From Rhizobium sp. Pop5 (GTDB lineage Bacteria > Pseudomonadota > Alphaproteobacteria > Rhizobiales > Rhizobiaceae), in assembly GCF_024721175.1 (NCBI RefSeq), contig NZ_CP099399.1, forward strand, positions 4,134,501 through 4,198,500: a stretch of 64,000 bases of DNA, given 5' to 3'. Below are positions 18,500-26,770 of the stretch, one piece after another (within the stretch, counting starts at the first letter, position 1; each line of letters starts with the position of its first letter). The translations under genes were made by a program, and so were the position numbers. The notes under the pieces were generated by a model that was not told the origin of the DNA, did not search any database, and saw only the letters and a list, made by a program, of their open reading frames with translations.

Positions 18500-19501
18500 A
18501 TGACAGCGAAGAAAAAACCGAAGGTCTACATCACCCGGAAATTGCCGGATGCCGTCGAAACCCGCATGCGCGAGCTGTTCGACGCCGAGTTGAACATCGA
18601 CGATACGCCGCGCTCCGTTCCCGAACTGATCGCCGCCGTCAGGACCGCCGATGTGCTGGTACCCACCGTCACCGATCGCATCGATGCGGCGTTGATCGAT
18701 GAGGCGGGGCCGCAGATGAAGCTGATTGCGAGCTTCTCCAACGGCACCGACCATATCGACGTCGAGGCGGCTGCGCGCAAGGGCATCACCGTCACCAACA
18801 CGCCGAACGTCCTGACCGAGGACACCGCCGACATGACGATGGCACTGATTCTCGCGGTGCCGAGAAGGCTCGGCGAAGGTGCGCGCGTGCTGACCGACAA
18901 GCCGGGCGAATGGGCCGGTTGGTCTCCGACCTGGATGCTTGGCCGGCGCATTCACGGCAAACGCGTCGGCATCGTCGGCATGGGCCGCATCGGCACGGCG
19001 GTGGCCCGCCGCGCCAAGGCTTTCGGACTTTCGATCCACTACCATAACCGCAAGCGCGTCAATCCGGCTGTCGAGGACGAGCTGGAGGCAACCTATTGGG
19101 AAAGCCTCGACCAGATGCTCGCCCGCGTCGACATCGTCTCGATCAATTGCCCTTCGACGCCTGCGACCTTTCACTTGATCTCGGCGCGCCGCCTGGCGCT
19201 GCTGCAGCCGACGGCCTATCTCGTCAACACTGCGCGCGGCGACGTGGTCGACGAAGCCGCGCTGATCAAGTGCCTGAGGGAGGGCAAGATCGCCGGCGCC
19301 GGCCTCGACGTCTTCGAAAACGAGCCGGCCGTCAATCCGAGGCTCGTCAAGCTCGCCAATGAGGGCAAAGTCGTGCTGCTGCCGCATATGAGTTCCGCAA
19401 CGATCGAGGGCCGGATCGACATGGGCGACAAGGTCATCATCAACATCCGCACCTTCATCGACGGCCACAGGCCGCCGAACCGGGTGCTGCCCGGCCGTTG
19501 A
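18500..19501 (+). CDS. D-isomer 2-hydroxyacid dehydrogenase (glyoxylate/hydroxypyruvate reductase-like)
   Basis: 333 residues. NAD(P)-binding motif VGIVGMGRIGTAVARRA near 155, signature NTARGDVVDEAALIKCL near 240 with the catalytic Arg, and the catalytic His in LLPHMSSAT near 300. The ELIxxxxTADVLVPT and DHIDVEAAARKGITVTNTP regions fit the GyaR/GhrB branch acting on glyoxylate or hydroxypyruvate. Transcribed away from the SH3 gene; the 185-base gap between them holds both promoters. Confidence 0.92.
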   Translation: MTAKKKPKVYITRKLPDAVETRMRELFDAELNIDDTPRSVPELIAAVRTADVLVPTVTDRIDAALIDEAGPQMKLIASFSNGTDHIDVEAAARKGITVTNTPNVLTEDTADMTMALILAVPRRLGEGARVLTDKPGEWAGWSPTWMLGRRIHGKRVGIVGMGRIGTAVARRAKAFGLSIHYHNRKRVNPAVEDELEATYWESLDQMLARVDIVSINCPSTPATFHLISARRLALLQPTAYLVNTARGDVVDEAALIKCLREGKIAGAGLDVFENEPAVNPRLVKLANEGKVVLLPHMSSATIEGRIDMGDKVIINIRTFIDGHRPPNRVLPGR

Positions 19502-19530
19502 GGAGCCCGGATCGAAGCGGTCCAGGTTCG

Positions 19531-20004
19531 TCAGCGAGCAAGGATCTTCCGCATCTCGATGAAGGTCGTCCTGGTAAAACCGGGATGCGCCTTCTCGGCG
19601 GTTCTTTCAAATCCCCAGGCGGCGAAGACGGCGTGATTGTCCGTCAGTTCGATGCGTGTTTCCAGCCGCAGGGCGGCAAGGCCAAGCGCTGCGGCCGTCT
19701 CTTCGGCAACCGCTAGCAGCCGTCTGCCGAGGCCTTTGCCTTGCGCAGCCGGGAGAACGGCGAGCTTTCCGACATAGAGACAATCGGCCTCCGGCCGTAG
19801 AAACAGGCAGGCGGTCAGCTTTCCCTGCTCGATTGCGACGTGGCCGATCTCGGCTTCGGCCTTCTCGGCCAGCGCCTGCGCCGTCAGGCGGAGCGCCGAG
19901 GACGGCGGGTCGATCCTGCCGTTCATCGAGGCGAAGGCGGTCAGGATGAGTGCGAGCAGTTCGTCCCAGCGCGTGAAGCTTCGGTCGAGGGGGATGATCG
20001 TCAT
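19531..20004 (-). CDS. GNAT family N-acetyltransferase
   Basis: 157 residues. Acetyl-CoA binding motif VLPAAQGKGLGRRLLAVAEE near residue 85 and C-terminal DNHAVFAAWGFERTAEKAHPGFTR. Acceptor not identifiable. Its ATG overlaps the stop of the MoeB/ThiF-like gene by 4 bases, so recF, that gene and this one probably form one transcript. Confidence 0.9.
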   Translation of the reverse strand: MTIIPLDRSFTRWDELLALILTAFASMNGRIDPPSSALRLTAQALAEKAEAEIGHVAIEQGKLTACLFLRPEADCLYVGKLAVLPAAQGKGLGRRLLAVAEETAAALGLAALRLETRIELTDNHAVFAAWGFERTAEKAHPGFTRTTFIEMRKILAR

Positions 20005-20819
20005 CCCGCCTGCCTTGCGCGGCGGCGTTTATAGCGGACCGTTTCGAATCGGGCCGACAGCGCGTCGTAGAGCAGCAGCCGCCCGATCAGCGCCTCGCCG
20101 CTGCCGGTGACGAGCTTGATCGCCTCCATCGCCATCATCGTGCCGATGACGCCGGTCAGCGCGCCGATGATGCCGGCCTCGGCGCAGGAGGGAATGAGCC
20201 CCGCCGGCGGCGCTTCCGGAAACAGGTCGCGATATCGAGGGTTGGGTGTCCCGTCCTCGGCCGTCTCATAGGGTTTGAGAACCGTCAGCGAACCATCAAA
20301 GCGCCCGACGGCGCCGGTGACGAGCGGAATGCGGGCATCTTCCGCCGCATCGGCGGCGGCATAGCGCGTATCGAAATTGTCGGAGCCGTCGATCAGCAAA
20401 TCGAAGCCGGACAGTTGCCGTTGGGCAGCCTCCGGGGAAAAGCGTTCCTCGAAGCGAATGAGCCGGACATGTGGGTTGAGTCTTGCAATGGCGAGGGCAG
20501 CGCTCTCTGTCTTCAGCTCCCCGATCGTGCCGGAATCGTGGATGACCTGGCGCTGCAGGTTCGAGAGCGATACCCGGTCGTCGTCGACGATTCCGAGCGT
20601 GCCGACGCCGGCTGCGGCCAGATATTGCAGGATCGGCGCGCCGAGGCCGCCGGCGCCGATCACCAGCACCCTGGCAGCTTTCAGTTTCTGCTGGCCTGCG
20701 CCGCCGATTTCGGGGAGCAGGATGTGGCGGTGATAGCGCGCGATTTCATCAGGGCTGAGCGGTTCCATGGCGCCGACTTTATCATGGCGGCCGACGCCGG
20801 GAAAAGACATTCCGGTCAT
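20001..20819 (-). CDS. HesA/MoeB/ThiF family adenylyltransferase
   Basis: 272 residues from the ATG that overlaps the recF stop and has GGAAGG 8 bases before it; the family homology itself starts at an internal ATG (20768, 255 residues). ATP-binding RVLVIGAGGLGAPILQYLAA and DGSDNFDTRYAAADA mark an E1-like enzyme that adenylates the C-terminus of a sulfur-carrier protein (MoaD or ThiS). The CxxC pairs that bind zinc in E. coli MoeB are missing: the first site reads RYRDLF and the C-terminus has no cysteine pair. The SCAEAG motif is kept. Confidence 0.88.
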   Translation of the reverse strand: MTGMSFPGVGRHDKVGAMEPLSPDEIARYHRHILLPEIGGAGQQKLKAARVLVIGAGGLGAPILQYLAAAGVGTLGIVDDDRVSLSNLQRQVIHDSGTIGELKTESAALAIARLNPHVRLIRFEERFSPEAAQRQLSGFDLLIDGSDNFDTRYAAADAAEDARIPLVTGAVGRFDGSLTVLKPYETAEDGTPNPRYRDLFPEAPPAGLIPSCAEAGIIGALTGVIGTMMAMEAIKLVTGSGEALIGRLLLYDALSARFETVRYKRRRARQAG

Positions 20820-21940
20820 TCGAACACCCTTCCGTCAGCCACCGTGAAGACCTGTGCCCTGTCGCCGAGCGCCGAAAACATTGAACGGTCCGTTCCGGTC
20901 ATGAAGGCCTGACCGCCGAGCCCGTCGATGAGGTCGAACAGCGCCGCGCGCCTGTTCTCGTCGAGATGCGCCGCGATCTCGTCGAGCAGCAGGATCGGCG
21001 CATGGCCGGTGAGATTGCCGACGAGCCGTGCATGCGCGAGCACCAGTCCGACGAGCAGCGCTTTCTGCTCGCCGGTCGAACAACGCTCCGCCTCCATCGC
21101 TTTCTCGCGGTGATGGACGATGAGATCGGCCCGGTGCGGCCCCTCGAGCGTGCGTCCGGCTCCGGCATCGCGGTAACGGCTCTCGGCAAGCATCGCGGCA
21201 TATTCATCCTCTAGATCGACCGAGGGGCGCGAAAACTGGCCATCCATGAAACCCGCAAGCTGCAGCGATGCCGAAGGGAAGGGCGAACTCTCCCGTGTTT
21301 CATCGATCAGCCGGGTCAGAAGGCCAAGCATCTCCTGGCGCGCGAGCGCCATGGCGATGCCGAGGCTTGCCATCTGCTCTTCGATGCCGGCAAGCCAGGA
21401 GGGGTCGAAGCGGCCTTCGTCCAGCAATTTGTTGCGGCTGCGCATGGCGCGCTCGAAATCGCTGGCGCGGCGGCCATGGGCAGGATCGAGCGACAGAACC
21501 AGCCGGTCGAGAAAGCGGCGCCGGTCGGAAGAGGTACCGGTAAACAGGCCGTCCATCGCCGGCGTCAGCCAGAGAAGACGCAGGTGATCCGTCAACTCGT
21601 CGGCGGTCTTGGCTGGCGTGCCGTTGATGCGCAGCCTGCGGGCGGTGGTTTCTTCGTCCGTTTCGATACCCGTGCCGATCTCGACTTCACCCTCTATGCC
21701 GTCGAGCACGGCGAAGATCGAAAAGCCACCCGGCGCACCGACGCGGGTAATATCGCCATAGGCCGCGCGGCGCAGGCCGCGGCCGGGCGAAAGCAGCGAA
21801 ACCGCCTCCATGAGATTGGTCTTGCCCGCGCCGTTGTCGCCCGTCAGCACGACGTGCCGGCCGTCAAGCGCAAGCACCGCCGCTGCATAATTGCGGAAGT
21901 CGGTCAGCTTCAGGCGGGAAAGGGAAACCTTGTGCGGCAT
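20816..21940 (-). CDS. recF: DNA replication and repair protein RecF
   Basis: 374 residues. SMC-like ATPase: Walker A VVLTGDNGAGKTNLMEAVSL near 30-49, ABC signature STGEQKALLVGLVLAHARL near 290, and Walker B PILLLDEIAAHLD near 320. RecF directs RecOR to gap junctions. Here it is not next to dnaN. It is followed by the MoeB/ThiF gene with a 4-base overlap. Confidence 0.96.
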   Translation of the reverse strand: MPHKVSLSRLKLTDFRNYAAAVLALDGRHVVLTGDNGAGKTNLMEAVSLLSPGRGLRRAAYGDITRVGAPGGFSIFAVLDGIEGEVEIGTGIETDEETTARRLRINGTPAKTADELTDHLRLLWLTPAMDGLFTGTSSDRRRFLDRLVLSLDPAHGRRASDFERAMRSRNKLLDEGRFDPSWLAGIEEQMASLGIAMALARQEMLGLLTRLIDETRESSPFPSASLQLAGFMDGQFSRPSVDLEDEYAAMLAESRYRDAGAGRTLEGPHRADLIVHHREKAMEAERCSTGEQKALLVGLVLAHARLVGNLTGHAPILLLDEIAAHLDENRRAALFDLIDGLGGQAFMTGTDRSMFSALGDRAQVFTVADGRVFE

Positions 21941-21990
21941 CGGATGTCCGGAATCGTTAAGCGTGACAGCTAAGCCGAAGCAGCCCTGAT

Positions 21991-22009
21991 GGCAAGCACG
22001 CTGCTTGCC
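21991..22009. repeat. Perfect 8-bp inverted repeat upstream of recF
   Basis: GGCAAGCA-CGC-TGCTTGCC, 51 bases before the recF start. No T-run follows on either strand. The 370-base gap 21941-22310 otherwise holds the recF and XRE promoters; the part from 22200 on is clearly A/T-rich. Confidence 0.5.
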
Positions 22010-22238
22010 TGTCGTGGATCACGTGTCACCCGCACTGCCGGAAATCCGTCGTGAGGCATGCCGGCCGCGGTTTGATCCCTGAAAAAATACAACCTCGGAG
22101 ACCATGGCTCGATGCTGCCGGCCGATATTGCGGACATCATGACTTGCTGCCCGCGAAGCCCGGATATCAGAGGTTTTGGCACGTTTCCTCAAGATTCCTG
22201 ACGTTACGTAAAGTCCAAAAAAAGTCGGTTGAATTTTG

Positions 22239-22252
22239 CAACTTTAGAGTTG
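22239..22252. promoter_or_regulatory. Possible XRE-regulator operator
   Basis: CAACT-TTAG-AGTTG inverted repeat in the A/T-rich region 60 bases before the XRE gene, next to TTGAAT, which could be a -35. Autoregulation would be usual for such proteins. Support is positional only. Confidence 0.3.
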
Positions 22253-22310
22253 AGTTATTCGCCGAAAACGATATGGTGAATAAAGTGTTTATGTACAAGA
22301 GAGTAGTGAA

Positions 22311-22676
22311 GTGCCAGATCCGGTTGATATTATCGTTGGTCGCAATGTAAGACAGCTGCGCGCCCTTCGTCGTGTTTCCCAGCTCGAGCTCGGTGAAGCA
22401 CTCGGACTGACCTTTCAGCAGGTCCAGAAATACGAAAAGGGAACGAACCGCGTTTCCGCGAGCAAGCTGCATCAGATCGCGGTTTTTCTCGATGTTGAGA
22501 TCTCTGCTCTTTTCGAAGGAACCAGCATATCGCAATTCGGCAGCCGTATCGAACTCAGCCCCGACGCCTATGCGCTTGCGGTGAGCTATGACAAGCTGAA
22601 TTCGACCGCCGGCAAGGAAGCGGTCAAGACCATCCTCACTCTCATGAGCGGCGAAGCGGTCGAAAGCGCGGCTTGA
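22311..22676 (+). CDS. XRE family HTH transcriptional regulator
   Basis: 121 residues from GTG. Classic XRE helix-turn-helix: NVRQLRALRRVSQLELGEAL then GLTFQQVQKYEKGTNRVSAS (about 12-55). The C-terminal half (SPDAYALAVSYDKLNSTAGK) is helical and not a known sensor. Resembles the y4dJ/PraR-like regulators common in rhizobia, but is shorter than PraR. No partner toxin gene is adjacent, so it is a stand-alone regulator. Confidence 0.88.
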   Translation: MPDPVDIIVGRNVRQLRALRRVSQLELGEALGLTFQQVQKYEKGTNRVSASKLHQIAVFLDVEISALFEGTSISQFGSRIELSPDAYALAVSYDKLNSTAGKEAVKTILTLMSGEAVESAA

Positions 22677-22856
22677 TTCCGCCGGAACGGCCTAGCCTAT
22701 TTCAGAAAAAGCGCGGCGCCCTCAAGGCATGGACAATGTCCGGACCTTGAATATCTGCATATCCGCAGAGGAGGATGCGTTTTCGGAATCGAAAATTGGG
22801 GAACCGCCATCGGGCCTGTCGCACAGCCCAGGCAATCTGAAGGATCGCCACAGGCT

Positions 22857-23057
22857 TCAGTGAATCTCGCTCTGGTGCAGCGCGGTTAGCAGATCGTCCT
22901 GCGTCTGGTGGCCGGCATGATAGAGGTCGATCGCGATACTGGCGATGGAAAGGCCCTGCTGGCTGCGAAGCTTGATGTTGCGCTCGGCACACCATGTGTA
23001 GATGGCGCCGGCAAGAACGTCGACATCTTCGGACTGGGAAGAAAAGGCTGGCGCCAT
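22857..23057 (-). CDS. Small hypothetical protein (66 aa)
   Basis: Reads MAPAFSSQSEDVDVLAGAIY then TWCAERNIKLRSQQGLSIAS, ending TALHQSEIH. No signal peptide or membrane segment; helical and hydrophilic. An in-frame ATG at 23102 would add 15 residues, but the ATG at 23057 looks like the natural start. Not recognised. Composition (no frame-shadow bias, balanced residues) suggests a real gene. The upstream part of 23058-23392 shows no other gene. Confidence 0.6.
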   Translation of the reverse strand: MAPAFSSQSEDVDVLAGAIYTWCAERNIKLRSQQGLSIASIAIDLYHAGHQTQDDLLTALHQSEIH

Positions 23058-23334
23058 GATAGATACCCCTGTTTTGGTTGTTTCCGCCAGAGCGCTGCGC
23101 ATCCAATGCGACGCGCTACGGGCACTCTGTCCCTTTGGATTGACGCATAGTCCCGGTATCGATTCCGGTTTTCGAGATTAAGCGCTGACGGCAGAGACTG
23201 AATTCATTTGGAAAACTTGCAAGCGGCATCATGTGGCTGCGTTAACGCAAGTCGTCTTCCGTCCGCCGCCGTATCGATCTGGAACAGGTCGTCCGAAGCG
23301 GGTGGGGGGTGTAGCAAATCGGGATTCGCGGAAC

Positions 23335-23364
23335 AAAAAAACCGGAGACGTTTCCGCCCCCGGC
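23335..23364 (-). terminator. Rho-independent terminator of dnaJ
   Basis: On the minus strand GCCGGGGGCG-GAAA-CGTCTCCGGT forms a 10-bp stem (three G-U pairs) with a GAAA loop and a run of seven T. It lies 28 bases after the dnaJ stop. Confidence 0.85.
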
Positions 23365-23392
23365 TTTCGAGATTGATCTGTCGACCGGCGGT

Positions 23393-24520
23393 TCAGCCTT
23401 CGAAGAATTCCTTCATCCTGGCGAAGAAGCCCGTCGATTCCGGATTGTTCTCCTTGGACGAGAGCTGTTCGAACTCCTGCAGCAGCTCGCGCTGGCGCTT
23501 GGTGAGCTTTTGCGGCGTCTCGATCTGGATCTGGATGTAAAGGTCGCCTGTCTGCGCCGAACGCAGTACCGGCATGCCCTTGCCCTTGAGACGGAACTGT
23601 TTGCCGGCCTGCGTGCCTTCGGGCACGCTCACGCGCGACTTGGTGCCGTCGAGCGTCGCGACGTCGAAGGTTCCGCCGAGAGCGGCCGTCGTCATCGAGA
23701 TCGGAACGGCGCAATAGAGGTCGGCCCCGTCACGCTGGTAGAATTCATGCGGCTTCACCGACAGGAAGATATAGAGATCGCCGGCCGGCCCGCCGCGGGC
23801 GCCGGCTTCGCCTTCGCCCTGCAGGCGGATGCGCGTACCGTCCTCGATGCCCGAGGGAATGTTGACCGAAAGCGAGCGCTCTTCCGTCACCCGGCCCTGG
23901 CCATGGCATTTCGGGCAGGGATCGGGAATGATCTGGCCGCGACCATGGCAGGTCGGACAGGTCCGCTCGATCGAGAAGAAGCCCTGTGCGGCGCGTACGC
24001 GCCCCGTTCCCTGGCAGGTGCCGCAGTTCTTTGGCTGCGTGCCGGGCTTGGCGCCCGAGCCCGAGCAGACGTCGCAGGTGATCGACGTGGGAACGCGGAT
24101 CTGCGCCGTCTTGCCGGAAAAAGCCTCTTCCAGCGTTATTTCCATGTTGTAGCGGAGATCGGCGCCGCGTTCGCGGCCGCCCGATGAGCGTTGGCGGGCG
24201 CGGCCGCCACCCATCATCTCGCCGAAGATATCCTCGAAGATATCGGAGAAGCCACCGCCGGCAAATCCGCCGCCACCGCCGCCCATGCCGCCCTGCTCGA
24301 AGGCCGCATGGCCATAACGATCATAGGCTGCCCGCTTCTGCGGGTCCTTGAGCATCTCGTAGGCTTCGTTGATTTCCTTGAACTTCCGTTCGGCGTCCTT
24401 GTCATCCGGGTTCTTGTCCGGATGGTATTTCATCGCCAGTTTGCGGAAGGCGCTCTTCAGCTCTTTCTCGTCCGCCGACTTGGCTACACCCAGAGTTTCG
24501 TAAAAGTCCGCTTTTGCCAT
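23393..24520 (-). CDS. dnaJ: Chaperone protein DnaJ
   Basis: 375 residues. J domain with YHPDKN at about 31-36, Gly-rich linker ([17 protein letters not shown]), four CxxCxGxG zinc repeats ([32 protein letters not shown]) between about 145 and 215, and the substrate-binding C-terminal domains. Stimulates DnaK ATPase. Lies 85 bases after dnaK on the same strand. Confidence 0.98.
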   Translation of the reverse strand: MAKADFYETLGVAKSADEKELKSAFRKLAMKYHPDKNPDDKDAERKFKEINEAYEMLKDPQKRAAYDRYGHAAFEQGGMGGGGGGFAGGGFSDIFEDIFGEMMGGGRARQRSSGGRERGADLRYNMEITLEEAFSGKTAQIRVPTSITCDVCSGSGAKPGTQPKNCGTCQGTGRVRAAQGFFSIERTCPTCHGRGQIIPDPCPKCHGQGRVTEERSLSVNIPSGIEDGTRIRLQGEGEAGARGGPAGDLYIFLSVKPHEFYQRDGADLYCAVPISMTTAALGGTFDVATLDGTKSRVSVPEGTQAGKQFRLKGKGMPVLRSAQTGDLYIQIQIETPQKLTKRQRELLQEFEQLSSKENNPESTGFFARMKEFFEG

Positions 24521-24605
24521 TAAGGATTAAACCCCGGAAATGGATTTCCGGCTGCCATGGTGAGCAGCCGGATCAAGTGTTGAAGCATAACCACGCCGCC
24601 GCGGA

Positions 24606-26522
24606 TTACGCGGACTTCTTACGATCGTCGTCCTTGATTTCCTCGTAGTCGGCATCGACGACATTGTCGCCGCCTTCCGCGGAGGCATCGGCAGCAGCGC
24701 CGCCTTCGGCCTGCTGTGCTTCATAGATCGCCTGGCCGAGCTTCATGGAAACTTCCATGAGCGTCTGGGTCTTGGCCTTGATGTCTTCGGCGTCGGCTTC
24801 GGTTGCCTCGGTCGCGGACTTCAGCGCAGCAATCGCATCCGAGATCGCGGTGCGGTCGGCTTCAGAGACCTTGTCGCCGTAATCCTTCAGCGACTTTTCC
24901 GTGGAGTGGATCAGGCTTTCGGCCTGGTTCTTGGCTTCCACAGCCTCGCGGCGCTTCTTGTCTTCGGCAGCATGCGACTCAGCATCCTTGACCATCTTTT
25001 CGATGTCGGCGTCGGAAAGGCCGCCGGAAGCCTGGATGCGGATCTGCTGTTCCTTGCCGGTGCCCTTGTCCTTGGCCGAAACCTGGACAATGCCGTTTGC
25101 GTCGATATCGAAAGTGACTTCGATCTGCGGAACGCCGCGCGGCGATGGCGGCAGGCCGACGAGGTCGAACTGGCCGAGCAGCTTGTTGTCGGCAGCCATT
25201 TCGCGTTCGCCCTGCGACACGCGGATGGTGACGGCCTGCTGGTTGTCTTCCGCGGTCGAGAAGGTCTGGCTCTTCTTCGTCGGGATCGTCGTGTTGCGCT
25301 CGATCAGACGGGTGAAGACACCGCCGAGGGTCTCGATGCCGAGCGACAGCGGGGTGACGTCGAGGAGCAGGACGTCCTTGACGTCGCCCTGGAGAACGCC
25401 GGCCTGGATGGCGGCGCCGAGAGCGACGACTTCATCCGGGTTGACGCCCTTGTGCGGCTCCTTGCCGAACAGCTGCTTGACGACTTCCTGGACCTTCGGC
25501 ATGCGGCTCATGCCGCCGACCAGAACGACTTCGTCGATTTCTGCAGCGGTGACGCCGGCATCCTTGAGGGCCGCCTTGCAAGGCGCGATCGTGCGCTGAA
25601 CGAGATCATCGACCAGGCTTTCGAGCTTGGCGCGGGTCAGCTTCAGCGTCAGGTGCTTCGGACCGGAAGCATCAGCCGTGATGAACGGCAGGTTGATTTC
25701 GGTCTGCTGCGAAGAGGACAGCTCGATCTTGGCCTTTTCAGCGGCTTCCTTGAGGCGCTGCAGGGCGAGCTTGTCGTTCTTCAGGTCGATGCCGTTGTCC
25801 TTCTTGAACTCGGCAACGAGATATTCGACGAGACGCATGTCGAAGTCTTCACCGCCGAGGAAGGTATCGCCGTTGGTCGACTTCACTTCGAAGACGCCGT
25901 CGCCGATTTCGAGGATCGAAATATCGAACGTGCCGCCGCCAAGGTCGTAGACGGCGATCGTCTTGCCGTCCTTCTTGTCGAGGCCGTAGGCGAGAGCAGC
26001 AGCGGTCGGCTCGTTGATGATGCGGAGCACTTCAAGACCGGCGATCCTACCGGCATCCTTGGTTGCCTGGCGCTGAGCGTCGTTGAAGTATGCGGGAACG
26101 GTGATGACGGCTTTCTCGACCTTTTCGCCGAGATAGGATTCGGCGGTTTCCTTCATCTTCTGAAGGATCATCGCGGAGATCTGTGCGGGCGAGTAGCCCT
26201 TGCCATTGGCTTCGACCCAGGCGTCGCCATTGTCGCCCTTGACGATGGTGAAGGGAACGAGATGCTTGTCCTTCTCGACGGTCGGATCTTCGTAGCGGCG
26301 GCCGATCAGGCGCTTGACCGCAAAGAGCGTGTTCGTCGGGTTGGTGACTGCCTGGCGCTTGGCCGGCTGGCCGACGAGGCGTTCGCCATCATCGGAAAAT
26401 GCCACCATGGAAGGGGTCGTGCGCGCACCTTCCGCATTCTCGATGACCTTCGCGTCCTTGCCGTCCATGACTGCGACGCAGGAATTCGTCGTTCCAAGGT
26501 CGATACCAATTACTTTTGCCAT
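24606..26522 (-). CDS. dnaK: Chaperone protein DnaK (Hsp70)
   Basis: 638 residues. Starts [20 protein letters not shown]; phosphate loops [18 protein letters not shown] and [17 protein letters not shown] are present, and the acidic C-terminus ends with a [12 protein letters not shown] tail. ATG at 26522 has AAGGAGAG 8 bases upstream and gives the family length. Forms the dnaKJ heat-shock operon; a sigma-32-type promoter is visible upstream. Confidence 0.98.
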   Translation of the reverse strand: MAKVIGIDLGTTNSCVAVMDGKDAKVIENAEGARTTPSMVAFSDDGERLVGQPAKRQAVTNPTNTLFAVKRLIGRRYEDPTVEKDKHLVPFTIVKGDNGDAWVEANGKGYSPAQISAMILQKMKETAESYLGEKVEKAVITVPAYFNDAQRQATKDAGRIAGLEVLRIINEPTAAALAYGLDKKDGKTIAVYDLGGGTFDISILEIGDGVFEVKSTNGDTFLGGEDFDMRLVEYLVAEFKKDNGIDLKNDKLALQRLKEAAEKAKIELSSSQQTEINLPFITADASGPKHLTLKLTRAKLESLVDDLVQRTIAPCKAALKDAGVTAAEIDEVVLVGGMSRMPKVQEVVKQLFGKEPHKGVNPDEVVALGAAIQAGVLQGDVKDVLLLDVTPLSLGIETLGGVFTRLIERNTTIPTKKSQTFSTAEDNQQAVTIRVSQGEREMAADNKLLGQFDLVGLPPSPRGVPQIEVTFDIDANGIVQVSAKDKGTGKEQQIRIQASGGLSDADIEKMVKDAESHAAEDKKRREAVEAKNQAESLIHSTEKSLKDYGDKVSEADRTAISDAIAALKSATEATEADAEDIKAKTQTLMEVSMKLGQAIYEAQQAEGGAAADASAEGGDNVVDADYEEIKDDDRKKSA

Positions 26523-26636
26523 GTCATTCTCTCCTTGAAGCAAGCTGTCGGAACCCCGAGAAGGCATTTCCCTGACAGCCCCTTACGGGATGGGTCTACT
26601 TGAGATTACGCAATCGTGATTGCGGTGATGCGGCGT

Positions 26637-26666
26637 ATATAAGGAGCGGTTTTCTGGACTGCAAGG
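26637..26666 (-). promoter_or_regulatory. Putative sigma-32 (RpoH) promoter of dnaKJ
   Basis: Minus strand CCTTGCAG (-35, consensus CTTGAA) is followed after about 15 bases by CCTTATAT (-10, consensus CCATNT). A transcription start would fall near 26628, giving a leader of about 105 bases. A perfect inverted repeat CGCAATC-AC-GATTGCG (26609-26624) sits at the start of that leader. No CIRCE element is seen. Confidence 0.55.
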
Positions 26667-26770
26667 CGAGAAATGCCCCGGAATCCAGCAAAACGAATGT
26701 GTTGCATTCAATTTTGACGGCAGCCGGAAAAGAGTCTCCTCAGCTTGTCGCAGGGGGCGCAGCAATGATC

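Noticed and set aside
21970..22182. 70-codon minus-strand frame upstream of recF
   Set aside because: No ribosome site and no family similarity; it contains the inverted repeat at 21991 and looks like leader DNA.
24906..26603. Long plus-strand open frame (565 codons) opposite dnaK
   Set aside because: It is the antisense of a strongly coding, GC-rich dnaK; it has no recognisable protein pattern. Similar long antisense frames opposite dnaX, nusA, polA and the phn genes were rejected for the same reason.
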